Positions 45,480 to 54,977 of a stretch of DNA of 64,000 nt are shown here, in pieces. A model generated the notes under the pieces. It saw only the letters and a list, made by a program, of their open reading frames with translations, was not told where the DNA came from and did no database searches. Origin of the DNA: Sphingobium sp. (lineage in GTDB: Bacteria > Pseudomonadota > Alphaproteobacteria > Sphingomonadales > Sphingomonadaceae). Location: contig JAGIAZ010000007.1 in the NCBI GenBank assembly GCA_017744605.1, positions 62,001 through 126,000 of the forward strand, written 5' to 3'. The translations under genes and the position numbers were made by a program. Numbering within the stretch: position 1 is the first letter of the stretch; every line of letters starts with the position of its first letter.

Positions 45480-48400
45480 ACCGCCTCGTTGAACTTGCCC
45501 TGCGCCATCGCATGCTTGTGCTGGCGCTTCTCGCCGGCATCATTCTCGCGGGTGCCGTGGGGTTCGCAAATCTCAACATCGAGGCCTATCCCGACCCGGT
45601 CCCGCCGATGGTCGAAGTCGTGACGCAGAGCGACGGCATTTCGGCCGAAGAGATAGAGCGGAATGTCACGACGCCGATCGAGGTTGCGGTCGCCGGACTG
45701 CCCAATCTGAAGGCCGTGCGATCCATCTCGCTGTTCGGCCTTTCCGATGTGCGCATCCAGTTCAGCTATGACGTGACCTTCCGCGAAGCGGAACAACTCG
45801 TGCTTGGCCGTCTGTCCCAGGTGCCGCCCATGCCCAACGGTGCGCGCCCACTGATCTCCCCCACGAGTCCGGTCGGCGAAATCTATCGCTACCGGATCAC
45901 AGCGCCAGCCGGCTATTCGGTCATGGACCTCAAGACGCTTCAGGATTGGGTCCTGCAACGGCGCTTCAAGCGCATTCCGGGCGTCATCGATGTGACCGGC
46001 TGGGGCGGCAAGCTCAGAAGCTACGAAATCCAGCTCGATCAGGATAAGCTGCTCGCCCACGGCGTGACCGTCTCGCAAGTGCTGGCCGCGATCGGCAAGA
46101 GCGACGGCAATGTCGGCGGCCAGACCGTCAATTTCGGCGATCAGGCTGCGATCGTTCGTGGCATTGGGCTGATCCAGTCGGCTGATGCCATCGCCGACAC
46201 CTTGGTCGGAACCGCCAATGGCATTCCGATCCTTGTTCGGGATGTCGGCCGTGTCGAGATCGGCAACCTGCCGCGCCTCGGCATCGCCGGCGAGGGCGCC
46301 GACAACGATATCGTCATGGGCATCGTTCTGATGCAGCGCGGGGCGAAGTCCCTCCCGACCATTCAGGCCGTCGAACAGGAAGTCGATACCATCAATTCCA
46401 GCGGTGCGCTGCCGCCGGGCGTGAAGCTCGAGCGCATCTACGACCGATCCGAGCTGATCGGCGTCACCACCCGCACGGTCATGCACAATCTGCTGGCCGG
46501 CGTTGCCCTGATCTTCGCGCTGCAGTGGCTTTTCCTCGGCAATCTGCGCAGCGCCGTGATCGTCGCGCTGACCATCCCCTTTGCCCTCTCGGTGGCGATT
46601 CTGCTCCTCATCCTGCAGGGCGAAAGCGCCAATCTCCTTTCGCTGGGCGCGCTGGATTTCGGCCTTGTCGTCGATGCGGCGGTGATCATGGTCGAGGCGA
46701 TATTCCGGCGGATGGTCGACCGCTCCCACGACGTCAGCAGCGGCCGGATCCATGCGACCCATGCGTCTCGCTTCTCCGCCATTCTCCATGCGTCCAGCGA
46801 TGTCAGCCGGGGCATCTTCTTTGCGGCCGCCATCATCATCGCCAGCTTCCTGCCGCTCTTCACGCTGACCGGCATCGAAGGCCATATCTTCGGGCCAATG
46901 GCGAAGACCTATGCCTATGCGATCGCGGGCGGTCTCCTCGCCGCCTTCACACTGGCACCCGTCCTTTCGGCGCTGCTGCTGCCGGACCGTCTCCGGGAAA
47001 CCGAGACCTGGGCGGTGAGCAAGCTGCGCGCCCTCTATGAGCCGGCGGCTTCGCTGGCGCTTCACAACCCGGTCTTCACAATAGGCGCGGCGTGCATCGT
47101 GCTGCTCCTGTCGGCAGCCTCCATTCCGGCCCTCGGGATCGAGTTCCTGCCGCATCTCGAGGAAGGCAATCTCTACATCCGGGCAACCTTGCCGCCGTCG
47201 ATCTCGCTGGAGGCGGGCCAGCCCGTCGTGAACGGAATCCGCAGGATCATCGCCGGCTATCCCGAGGTCGAGCATGTGATCTCGACTCATGGCCGTCCCG
47301 ATGACGGCACGGACCCGACCGGCTTCTTCAATGCCGAATTCTATACGCCGCTCAAGCCCGCCGACACCTGGCCAGCGGGCGTCACGAAGGAGAAGCTCAC
47401 GGCCGATTTGCAGAAGCGGCTGCAAGCGCGCTATCCCGGGGTGGGGTTCGAGTTCTCCCAATATATCGAAGACAATGTCGAAGAGGCGTCCTCCGGCGTC
47501 AAAGGCGCCAATTCCCTCAAGATCTTCGGCAATGACCTTGCCACGATCAAGCGCCTCGCGGAGCAGATCAAGGCGCAGATGTCCAAGGTGCGCGGCATTA
47601 CCGACCTCGGCATCAGCAATTCGCTCGGGCAGCCGACGGTGCGCATCGATGTCGATCGGCTGGCTGCTGCCCGCTATGGGCTGACCCCGGACGATGTGAA
47701 CCAGACGGTCGCGGCCGCCATAGGCGGCCAGTCGAGCGGAGACCTGTACGAGCGCAGCACCGACAGGCATTTTCCCATCGTCGTCAGGCTTCGCCCCGGG
47801 CAGCGCAACGCGATCGAATCGATCCGGCAGATCATGATCGGCGCCCCGGCGCCCAACGGGAACGGCCTCGTTCAGGTGCCGCTTTCCGAAGTCGCCAAGA
47901 TCCATCTGACCTCCGGCGCGTCCTTCATCTATCGCGAACATCAGGAACGTTATGTGCCCATCGAATTCAGCGTCCGCGGCCGTGATCTCGGTGGCGCCGT
48001 CGATGAGGCCAAGCAGCGCATCAGCCAAAACATCGTGCTGCCGGCGGGCTACCATCTCGAATGGGCTGGCGAGCTCGGCAATCTCACCAGCGCCGTCGCG
48101 CGGCTGGAAGTCGTCGTGCCGATCAGCCTGCTGCTGATCCTGGTGCTTCTCTTCGCAAGCTTCGGTTCGGTTCGGGACACGCTGCTTGCCTTCAGCGTCA
48201 TCCCCATGGCCATGGTCGGCGGTGTGCTGGCTCTGGTCCTGACGGGAACGGCCTTCAGCATCTCTGCCGCAATCGGCTTTGTCGCGCTTTTCGGCATCGC
48301 CGTGATGGACGGCATTCTCGTTGTGGGCATGTTCAACCAGCTCATCAATGAAGGGTTGAGCAGCCTGGACGCCATCGCCGGCACGGTGCGGCACAGTCTT

Positions 48401-48646
48401 CGGCCAGTCGTTATGACTTGCCTCGCTGCGGCGATCGGCCTCTTGCCGGCAGCCGTCTCGACCGGGATCGGCAGCCAGGTCCAGAAACCGCTCGCTTTGG
48501 TGGTCGTCGGCGGCATGACCGTCGCACCGCTCCTGATCCTGCTGGTTCTGCCGGTGCTGATCATGCGCTTCTCGCGTCACCGCGGCAGTCATGGCCATGA
48601 CTTGCGCCCCCATCATGCCGACGGCACGCCGATGGAGCCGGCATGA
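45476..48646 (+). CDS. HME-type RND efflux pump (CzcA/CusA family)
   Basis: 1056 aa inner-membrane proton antiporter with the usual two sets of six membrane segments. The proton-relay acidic residues of the CzcA group, D394, D400 and E407, are present in DFGLVVDAAVIMVEAIF. The N-terminus ALRHRMLVLALLAGIILAGAVGFANLNIEAYPDP is typical of heavy-metal pumps. A His-rich tail (RHRGSHGHDLRPHHADG) could bind metal. Metal (Zn, Co, Cd, Ni or Cu) is not certain. Overlaps adaptor and outer-membrane genes by 4 bases each. Confidence 0.9.
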   Translation: MNRLVELALRHRMLVLALLAGIILAGAVGFANLNIEAYPDPVPPMVEVVTQSDGISAEEIERNVTTPIEVAVAGLPNLKAVRSISLFGLSDVRIQFSYDVTFREAEQLVLGRLSQVPPMPNGARPLISPTSPVGEIYRYRITAPAGYSVMDLKTLQDWVLQRRFKRIPGVIDVTGWGGKLRSYEIQLDQDKLLAHGVTVSQVLAAIGKSDGNVGGQTVNFGDQAAIVRGIGLIQSADAIADTLVGTANGIPILVRDVGRVEIGNLPRLGIAGEGADNDIVMGIVLMQRGAKSLPTIQAVEQEVDTINSSGALPPGVKLERIYDRSELIGVTTRTVMHNLLAGVALIFALQWLFLGNLRSAVIVALTIPFALSVAILLLILQGESANLLSLGALDFGLVVDAAVIMVEAIFRRMVDRSHDVSSGRIHATHASRFSAILHASSDVSRGIFFAAAIIIASFLPLFTLTGIEGHIFGPMAKTYAYAIAGGLLAAFTLAPVLSALLLPDRLRETETWAVSKLRALYEPAASLALHNPVFTIGAACIVLLLSAASIPALGIEFLPHLEEGNLYIRATLPPSISLEAGQPVVNGIRRIIAGYPEVEHVISTHGRPDDGTDPTGFFNAEFYTPLKPADTWPAGVTKEKLTADLQKRLQARYPGVGFEFSQYIEDNVEEASSGVKGANSLKIFGNDLATIKRLAEQIKAQMSKVRGITDLGISNSLGQPTVRIDVDRLAAARYGLTPDDVNQTVAAAIGGQSSGDLYERSTDRHFPIVVRLRPGQRNAIESIRQIMIGAPAPNGNGLVQVPLSEVAKIHLTSGASFIYREHQERYVPIEFSVRGRDLGGAVDEAKQRISQNIVLPAGYHLEWAGELGNLTSAVARLEVVVPISLLLILVLLFASFGSVRDTLLAFSVIPMAMVGGVLALVLTGTAFSISAAIGFVALFGIAVMDGILVVGMFNQLINEGLSSLDAIAGTVRHSLRPVVMTCLAAAIGLLPAAVSTGIGSQVQKPLALVVVGGMTVAPLLILLVLPVLIMRFSRHRGSHGHDLRPHHADGTPMEPA

Positions 48647-50061
48647 CGACACGCAAGTCACTGGCCATGATCATGCTGTGCGCGACCGCGGCATGCACCC
48701 AGGTGCCCCACCCGGACTTGTCGGTGCCGATGCCACCGGCACCGGCGGCGCTCGCGATCACGCCCGCATCCGGCCCGGCCCAGGTCGCGAGCCCGACGGC
48801 CCGGGTACCGACCGACTGGTGGACCCGCTTCGGAAGCTCCGCAATCAATGAGGCCGTCCAGGAGGCTCTTGCCCATAATAACGACCTGGCGGTCGCCGAA
48901 GCGACGCTCAAACAGGCTCGGGAGCAGGCCGCCGCCGTATCGGGCGCACAGGGCCCGCAGATCGATGCGAGCTATCAAGCACAACGGCAGCGCGTCTCGC
49001 AAACCTTCGCCAATCCGCTGCCAGACCCCAGCACCTATCTTTATTCGCTTCATACCGCCCAGTTGACGGTCGGCTATCCGATCGATGCTTTCGGAGCGGG
49101 GCGCGCTCGCGTCCGGTCGGCGCGATCGGCGGCCGAGGCCGCGGAAAATAGATTGACTGCGGCACGCACGACCGTCGCGGCGAACCTGGTGCTTGCCATC
49201 ATTCAGCGTGCCTCGCTGATGGCGCAGACAGAAGCGACGCGAGAGTCGATCGAGAGCGACCGCCAGCTTCTGGCGCTGTTTGAGAGGCGTCGCCTGCTGG
49301 GCGACTCCGGTGAAGTTGACGTCGCGGCTCAGCAGACCGCTCTTGCGACGGCGGAAGCACAGCTTCCCGCCCTCGAACGTCAACTGGCTCATCAGGAAAG
49401 CCTCATTTCCCTGCTCATGGGGCGCGCGCCCGGCGCGCCTTTGCCAGGATTGCCGGTCTTCCAGGATCTCAAGCTACCGGCAGACCTCCCGCTGAGCCTG
49501 CCTGGCGACATCGTTGCGCATCGGCCCGACGTGAGAGCGGCAGAAGCACAGGTGCGCGGGGCTGCAGCCGATGTCGGCGCGGCCCGCGCGGCGCGGCTGC
49601 CGCAACTGCAGCTGAATGGATCGGCGGGCGGCTCGGCGGCGGCGTTTGCGCAGATTCTGTCGAGCAGCAACCTCTTCTTTTCCCTTGCGGGATCGATCAC
49701 CGCTCCGATCTTCCATTCTCGACAACTGCTTCATCAGAAACGCGCGGCCGAGGCTGCATTGACCGCGAGCGAGGCGCAATTTCGCGCCGCGGTCCTCCAG
49801 GCATTTCTGGATGTGGACGATGCGCTGGCTGGTCTCAAAACCGACGCGATCGCGCTGGATGCCGCCACCCGAGCCAGTGACGCCGCGCAACGAACGCTCG
49901 CGCTGACCCGGCGTCAAACGGAACTTGGCGCCCAGGGCAGTCTCGCATTGCTGAATGCGGAGGCTGCGGCGGCCCAATCCTCGCTTCAATTGATCCAGGC
50001 CCAGGCAAGCAGGCTCAGCGACACTGTGGCTCTCTACCAGGCTTGCGGCACAGCCCCCTGA
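48643..50061 (+). CDS. RND outer-membrane factor (NodT/TolC-type lipoprotein)
   Basis: 472 aa. Lipoprotein-like signal with Cys at position 18 (CATAACTQ), two OEP repeats with long helices (HNNDLAVAEATLKQAREQAAAV; ARAARLPQLQLNGSAGG; ALFERRRLLGDSGEVDVAAQQTA). Forms the outer-membrane channel of the efflux trio. Start overlaps the pump stop (ATGA). No terminator is obvious afterwards. Confidence 0.9.
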   Translation: MTTRKSLAMIMLCATAACTQVPHPDLSVPMPPAPAALAITPASGPAQVASPTARVPTDWWTRFGSSAINEAVQEALAHNNDLAVAEATLKQAREQAAAVSGAQGPQIDASYQAQRQRVSQTFANPLPDPSTYLYSLHTAQLTVGYPIDAFGAGRARVRSARSAAEAAENRLTAARTTVAANLVLAIIQRASLMAQTEATRESIESDRQLLALFERRRLLGDSGEVDVAAQQTALATAEAQLPALERQLAHQESLISLLMGRAPGAPLPGLPVFQDLKLPADLPLSLPGDIVAHRPDVRAAEAQVRGAAADVGAARAARLPQLQLNGSAGGSAAAFAQILSSSNLFFSLAGSITAPIFHSRQLLHQKRAAEAALTASEAQFRAAVLQAFLDVDDALAGLKTDAIALDAATRASDAAQRTLALTRRQTELGAQGSLALLNAEAAAAQSSLQLIQAQASRLSDTVALYQACGTAP

Positions 50062-50390
50062 TATCGACGGAGGCGGGAAAATGCGCGGAACGATCGGCGC
50101 CACGTCCGGCAAAATCATGGTTCAGGCCGGGCTTTTCCTTTTCGCGGCAAGACTGGACGGCCATAAGACGATGGCGACGATCGATCCCACTGCCCGATGA
50201 CGGTGATCGGATCGGAACTGGCGAAAAATTTGCGCTTCGATCTGGATGTGGATCGTAGCCTTGCCTTGCGTCACCATCATGTGGTCGGCGTCGATCATTC
50301 GGAAGTCCAGCTGCGCCACGTCGTCGTCAGGCAGATGGAAGGGCCAGCGCGCATCATCATTGGCCGCGACTCCAGTCGGGCCAGCCCTGC
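50062..50390. other. Spacer after the efflux operon, no gene seen
   Basis: 329 bases between the outer-membrane factor stop and the PEP-CTERM gene end. Open frames exist on both strands but show poor coding character and no family. One reads HVVGVDHSEVQLRHVVV, possibly decayed coding DNA. No clear terminator. Confidence 0.4.
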
Positions 50391-50975
50391 TCAGGCGAAG
50401 CGCACCCTTGTCCGGCTGCGTAGTGCCGTGCCGGCGATCGCAAAACCGCCGATCATGAGCGTCCAGGTTGCCGGTTCGGGGACACCATATGACTCGGTGA
50501 AGCTGAATGACACGTCAACCCCATTACGTCCGCTGATTGTGGGTAGCTCGAACGTGTCGACACTGAGCGAGGTAACAATGCCGGACCATGTTGTGAATGT
50601 GGTTAATCCACCGAAAATGCCGCCTGCCGTTCCGCTAAGGAAGTGATCAGCGCTGGTTGGCCAGGAGGCAAGCGGCCCGTCGAACGTGAGTTTCACGCTG
50701 CCAAAACCAGATCCTCCATGGTTGAAAGACCCACTAACATTTTCGCCCCCAAAGCCGCAACCGAAAGGCCCGCCGTAACATCCGTTCAGGCCGTCGCTGA
50801 TGATGGCTAAAATCTCAAAAGTGAACTTTCCGGATCCGGTATCCAGGAGGCTTCCGCTCCCCTGCGCGGATGTCGTCCCGGAACCAATGCCTGCACCCGA
50901 ATATCGGATGTAGGTCGCCGCATCGGCGGGAACGGCAGCGCCGGCCAACAGCACAGCGCACAGCATCTTCTTCAT
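50391..50975 (-). CDS. PEP-CTERM-anchored exported protein
   Basis: 194 aa. Signal peptide MKKMLCAVLLAGAAVPADA, a Gly/Ser/Phe-rich beta-type middle, and the C-terminal sorting signal VPEPATWTLMIGGFAIAG plus a basic RSRTRVRF tail. Such proteins are handled by exosortase in exopolysaccharide-making bacteria. ATG 50975 has GGGGA upstream. No exosortase gene is in the window. It is a stand-alone gene. Confidence 0.85.
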   Translation of the reverse strand: MKKMLCAVLLAGAAVPADAATYIRYSGAGIGSGTTSAQGSGSLLDTGSGKFTFEILAIISDGLNGCYGGPFGCGFGGENVSGSFNHGGSGFGSVKLTFDGPLASWPTSADHFLSGTAGGIFGGLTTFTTWSGIVTSLSVDTFELPTISGRNGVDVSFSFTESYGVPEPATWTLMIGGFAIAGTALRSRTRVRFA

Positions 50976-51483
50976 CAATTCAATCCCCACTTTGCTGAGC
51001 GGGACAAGGAAACACACTGAATCGAGTCGCGCCAATAGATCGCATCGAGAACTTTACGTGGCGCTGATTCAGATCAGGACGGTGGCTCGTAGCATTTCCC
51101 TTCAATCGACAACCGCCACCCCACGGGAACGGCTCGCCCCGCATTTGGTTATCCGGACGGCAGCTTTCGGAGACAGCCCATGCCGCATGATATCGAACAT
51201 GATCCGGGCGACCCCAAGTCCACGCCGTTTCTGCGCCCGACATGGCCTGCACCGTCGTCGTCAAGCCGAGCGCGTCCATGACCAGAGGCCCCGCGCTCAA
51301 AAAGGTCGTCCATGCCCTCAAGGCTCAGGAGCCGGCAACGGTGGCGAAGATGGCGGCGGCCGCGATGGCCCCGCGGCTCTTGAAGCCGGCGTTCAAAATG
51401 GCCGCGCGCCACCCGTTCCTCTCTGTCGCGGGGATCGCGGGCTTGTCAGTCTGGGCCCTGCAGAGACAGCCGACGGCCCAGTC
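50976..51483. other. Gene-poor stretch with one doubtful small frame
   Basis: About 508 bases. The only candidate is the small plus-strand frame described at 51278-51487. The rest shows no motif, RNA or repeat that I can recognise. Confidence 0.4.
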
Positions 51484-51487
51484 CTAG
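51278..51487 (+). CDS. Doubtful small hypothetical protein
   Basis: 69 codons from an ATG at 51278 (an in-frame ATG at 51242 would add 12). Ala/Lys/Met-rich with a hydrophobic stretch HPFLSVAGIAGLSVWAL near the end, so it may be a small membrane peptide. No ribosome site is visible and its end overlaps the end of the convergent VOC gene. Could be chance. Confidence 0.25.
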   Translation: MTRGPALKKVVHALKAQEPATVAKMAAAAMAPRLLKPAFKMAARHPFLSVAGIAGLSVWALQRQPTAQS

Positions 51488-51870
51488 TCTGCGCCCTCGA
51501 GAAACTGGATGATTTCGATTTCATGGCCTTCGGGATCGGCGACGAAGGCCACGCGGGTCGGGCCGACATCCAGCGGCCCCAGCTTGAGCGTCGCGCCCTG
51601 TCCCAGCGCCTTGTCGACCGATGCCTGAAGGTCGGTGCACACGAAGCCGGTCGGGCCGTGGGCGCTCGCATCGGGGCTGCGGCGTCCATCCTTGTATGCG
51701 AGCAGAAGCAGCAGGAATGCGTTGCCATCCTGCGCGAGCATCACCTCGTCGAAGTCGGGCGTGTTGAAGGCGTTGGTCTGCCTGAAGCCGAAGGCCTGCT
51801 CGTAGAACGCCTGCATCCGCGGCAGATTGTCGACGATGAGCTTCATGAAGGCGAGCTTGGCGTGGGCCAT
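51484..51870 (-). CDS. VOC-family (glyoxalase/dioxygenase fold) protein
   Basis: 128 aa with the paired beta-alpha-beta modules: KLAFMKLIVDNLPRMQAFYEQAFGF in the first and GPTRVAFVADPEGHEIEIIQF in the second, the latter supplying the typical His/Glu metal site. Function within the family is not clear (glyoxalase, isomerase or ring-cleavage). It is 2 bases after the long SnoaL gene, so co-translated. Confidence 0.82.
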   Translation of the reverse strand: MAHAKLAFMKLIVDNLPRMQAFYEQAFGFRQTNAFNTPDFDEVMLAQDGNAFLLLLLAYKDGRRSPDASAHGPTGFVCTDLQASVDKALGQGATLKLGPLDVGPTRVAFVADPEGHEIEIIQFLEGAD

Positions 51871-51872
51871 GA

Positions 51873-52580
51873 CTAGAGGTCCTGCCTGGTCTTGAGCGCC
51901 TCGCCGATCGCCTGCTCGGTGACCGGATGAGCATAATGGAAGGGCTGGAAGGTCGCCTTGGGCCATTGCGGGGGCATCGGGCGCAGCTCGTCCGGCCCGT
52001 TCGGCACCTCGGGATAGGTGCCGCTCCACGGCGTGATCATGATCGGATGATCCGGCGAGGCGGCCCAGCCGCCGTCATAGGGCGCCTGGAACGCCAACCG
52101 ATAGTTGAACAGCGCGATCTTCCACACGCCATCCTCAAGGACATATTCGTTCTCATGCACGCCAGCCTCCCAAAAGGCTTGCGTGAAGCTCGGCGGGAAG
52201 TCGGCCGCATAAGCCTCATGCGCGCCGATCTGCAGGAAGGCGCGGAAGCGGCCCCAGGCCCGGCTCCGGTCGGGCGCGACATGGACGATGTCCTGCGCGA
52301 TCACATGCTCGGCAAGCATGCCGTCGCGCGGGCCATAGACGCCCTCCGTCCAGCTGTAGAGGCGCTTCGCGCCTTCCTTGCCGCGCCAGATGCCGTTGAG
52401 GAACCGCAGCTCGCAATCCTCCGCAAAGAGATCGACGATCTCCTTGAAAAGCCATTTGTCCATGCAATAGCCATAGGTGAAATGGAGCGTGCGGATCGCT
52501 TGCACATCGCGCAGCAGCATCACTTCCTGGCTGAGCGAGCCGAGCTGGCGCTCGAGTTGGTCGATGCGGGGATCGGACAT
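51873..52580 (-). CDS. Long SnoaL-like (NTF2-fold) protein, paralogue of the 11.8-kb gene
   Basis: 235 aa. The shared frame with the protein at 11760-12485 is clear: FTYGYCMDKWLFKEIVDLFAED, GIWRGKEGAKRLYSW, NEYVLEDGVWKI and the C-terminal PFHYAHPVT. Begins with a short Leu-rich helix (QLERQLGSLSQEVMLL). Overlaps the SDR stop by one base. It most likely carries out the same type of reaction as its paralogue on a different substrate. Confidence 0.77.
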   Translation of the reverse strand: MSDPRIDQLERQLGSLSQEVMLLRDVQAIRTLHFTYGYCMDKWLFKEIVDLFAEDCELRFLNGIWRGKEGAKRLYSWTEGVYGPRDGMLAEHVIAQDIVHVAPDRSRAWGRFRAFLQIGAHEAYAADFPPSFTQAFWEAGVHENEYVLEDGVWKIALFNYRLAFQAPYDGGWAASPDHPIMITPWSGTYPEVPNGPDELRPMPPQWPKATFQPFHYAHPVTEQAIGEALKTRQDL

Positions 52581-53401
52581 TAATTGGGCTCCATCTCGGC
52601 CGCATATTCGGCTGCCTTTTTCCAATCGTCGATCGGGTCGGGCAGTTCCATGTAGCGGCCCGAGAGAATGTCATAATCGCCGGCGGCCAGCACGGCACAG
52701 CGCTCGGCCGTGCGGTGAAGATCGGCGTCGGCATCCTCGCGGCCCCTGCCCTCGTCAAGATAGGTCAGCATGTGCGGCATCCATTTGCGCGCATCGGGAT
52801 CGGCATAGGTATCCTCGGCAAGCTGGGTGATGACGAAGCCGGGCTCGACCGCAAAGACCTGCACATTGTGCGGCCGCGCTTCTTCCGCCGCCATTTCGAC
52901 CAGCTTGTTGAGCGCCGCCTTCCCCACCGAATAGGCCGAGAGATAGGGCAGCGTCAGCCGCGTCGCGATGGCCGAGATGCAGATCACCCGCCCCCGCTTC
53001 GCCGCGATCATGTCCGGCATCAGGTTGCGCATCAGCAGATAGGGTGCGCGGATGTGGATGCTCTCCGCTTTCCACCATTTCTCGATGTCGGTGTCCCATA
53101 CCGGCCCGAACGGCCAGGGCACGCCGGCATTGCTGACGAGAATGGACGGCGCGCCATGGGCCGTGCGGGCGATATCGCAGGCGGCCTTCACCTGATCGGG
53201 ATCGGAGACATCGGCCGCGGCCACCGCCGCCTTGCCGCCGGCTGCGCGAATTTCTTCCGCCACAGCCTCGAGTTCGCCCACGCTGCGCGAGACCAAAGTG
53301 ACCGCAGCGCCGTCCGCCGCGAGCCGCAGCGCAATCGAGCGTCCGAATCCGCGCCCCGATCCTGTCACCAGCGCCGATTGCCCGGCCAGACGTCCACTCA
53401 T
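52580..53401 (-). CDS. Short-chain dehydrogenase/reductase (SDR)
   Basis: 273 aa classical SDR: VTGSGRGFGRSIA cofactor loop, SNAGVPWPFG, catalytic Ser in CISAIA and Tyr-Lys in YSVGKAAL. ATG 53401 gives the expected MSGRLAGQSALVTG start; an upstream extension has no support. First gene of the leftward SDR-SnoaL-VOC operon, divergent from the MFS carrier. The gap 53402-53696 should hold both promoters. Substrate unknown. Confidence 0.88.
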   Translation of the reverse strand: MSGRLAGQSALVTGSGRGFGRSIALRLAADGAAVTLVSRSVGELEAVAEEIRAAGGKAAVAAADVSDPDQVKAACDIARTAHGAPSILVSNAGVPWPFGPVWDTDIEKWWKAESIHIRAPYLLMRNLMPDMIAAKRGRVICISAIATRLTLPYLSAYSVGKAALNKLVEMAAEEARPHNVQVFAVEPGFVITQLAEDTYADPDARKWMPHMLTYLDEGRGREDADADLHRTAERCAVLAAGDYDILSGRYMELPDPIDDWKKAAEYAAEMEPN

Positions 53402-53696
53402 GCCACTCTCCCGTTCGCTCGTTATTACCGGCACACTCACTCGAATTTCGGCTGTCCTACAAGTCCTTTGCCATGCCAGCCTCCGTGCGATGCTCACGCC
53501 AAGCTCCCTGTCGGTGTTTCGCCAAGCTGTCTTGCGGCTGCGCGCCCGGTCCTCGGAACGGCGGAAATTTTGCTCTTTGGAGGTAGAACCTTCAGAACCT
53601 TTCGCGCCCGAACACCGCGGATTTCAACGCCGCTTGCGCCGCGCAAACACCGCCTTATGCTCGCGGGAAAAGAGTGAGCGGGAGGGGAATGTCGCA

Positions 53697-54971
53697 ATGA
53701 GCGATCAGAAGTCGCTGGCTTATGAGATAAGGGTCGTCCTGCTGCTGGGCCTGGCCTATGGCTTTGCCTTCTATGACCGGCAGACCATGTCCTTCCTCTC
53801 GCCGTTCGTGGTGGAGGATTTCGGCCTCAGCAATGCCCAGGTCGGCCTGCTCGGCTCAGGTCTGTCGCTCACCTGGGCGCTCGGTGCCTGCCTGATCGGC
53901 TACTGGTCGGACAAGCTCGGCGTCCGCAAGCCGTTCCTGCTCTGCTTCCTGCTCATCTACTCGGCCTGCTCGGTGCTGTCGGGCCTCGCGCCCAGCTTCT
54001 GGCCGCTCTTTGCAAGCCGCGTCGTCATGGGCGCCGCCGAGGGTCCATTCCTGCCGATCTGCTTGGCTTTCATCGCCGCGGCCTCGCCCCTGAAGCGCCG
54101 CGGCCTCAACAGCGGCATCGTTCAGAATGTATTCGGCTCATTGCTGGGCAATGCGCTGGCGCCGATCCTCGTGGTCTGGATCGCACTGCATTGGGGCGGC
54201 TGGCGCAACAGCTTCTTCCTGGCGGGCCTGCCCGGCCTCATCCTCTTCTTCCTCGTCTGGAAATTCGTCGACGAACCCCCTCGTCTCCATGCGGACGACG
54301 CGCCGGCGGGGGGCAGCAGGAAAGGTCTTGGCGCCACGATCGTGTCGGCGCTGGCCGAGATCGGCGGCATGCTCAAGGTCCGCAACATCGCGCTGTGCGC
54401 TGCGATGAGCCCGATGCTCATCGGCACGCTGATCCTGACATCGATCTTCCTGCCGCTCCAGCTCACCCAGGTGCGCGGCTTCTCGAAGGACACCATGTCC
54501 TACATCATGGCCATTACCGGCCTCTGTCCGGCGATCGGCGCCGTGATCATCGGCATGATTTCCGACAGGATCGGCCGCAAGCTGCCGATGATCGTCGGCG
54601 CGACCATGACGGCCTTCTCCCCGCTCGCGGCCATTTATTTCCCCGGCGGCTGGATCCCGCTGACCGTGATCATGTTCGTCAGCACGCTCGGCGTCGGCAT
54701 GTTCCCGCTCTATATGGGCGTCGTGCCGGGGGAATCGCTCAAATCGAGCAACATCGCCGCCGCCATGGGCGTGGTCGTCATGATCGGCGAACTGGCCGGC
54801 GGCGTGGTCGCGCCCGTCGTGACGGGCTGGATGGCGGATCTCAGCACGCTGGACACGCCGCTGCTCGTCGCAGCCGGCATGTCGTTCGTCGGCGGCTTCA
54901 TCTGCCTGTTCCTGAAGGAAACCAATCCTGCCGTATTGGCACGGCGTCAGGCGGCGGCGAGCGCCGCCTGA
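53697..54971 (+). CDS. MFS transporter, probably for an organic/aromatic acid
   Basis: 424 aa, 12 membrane segments, same subgroup as the carrier at 14271 (opening YDRQTMSFLSPFVVEDFGLS, motif A GYWSDKLGVRKP, second-half MISDRIGRKLP). GGAGGGG precedes the start by about 10 bases. Divergent from the SDR operon, and likely supplies its substrate. Converges on the exported protein gene at 54978 with almost no gap, so no room for a long terminator. Confidence 0.86.
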   Translation: MSDQKSLAYEIRVVLLLGLAYGFAFYDRQTMSFLSPFVVEDFGLSNAQVGLLGSGLSLTWALGACLIGYWSDKLGVRKPFLLCFLLIYSACSVLSGLAPSFWPLFASRVVMGAAEGPFLPICLAFIAAASPLKRRGLNSGIVQNVFGSLLGNALAPILVVWIALHWGGWRNSFFLAGLPGLILFFLVWKFVDEPPRLHADDAPAGGSRKGLGATIVSALAEIGGMLKVRNIALCAAMSPMLIGTLILTSIFLPLQLTQVRGFSKDTMSYIMAITGLCPAIGAVIIGMISDRIGRKLPMIVGATMTAFSPLAAIYFPGGWIPLTVIMFVSTLGVGMFPLYMGVVPGESLKSSNIAAAMGVVVMIGELAGGVVAPVVTGWMADLSTLDTPLLVAAGMSFVGGFICLFLKETNPAVLARRQAAASAA

Positions 54972-54977
54972 TCCGGT

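Noticed and set aside
45413..48661. Minus-strand open frame of about 1080 codons
   Set aside because: Exact shadow of the RND pump gene, of low-complexity composition (many Asp/Arg/His); the pump on the plus strand has full family motifs.
50197..50646. 149-codon plus-strand frame after the efflux operon
   Set aside because: Its second half is antisense to the PEP-CTERM gene and the first half has no family or ribosome site.
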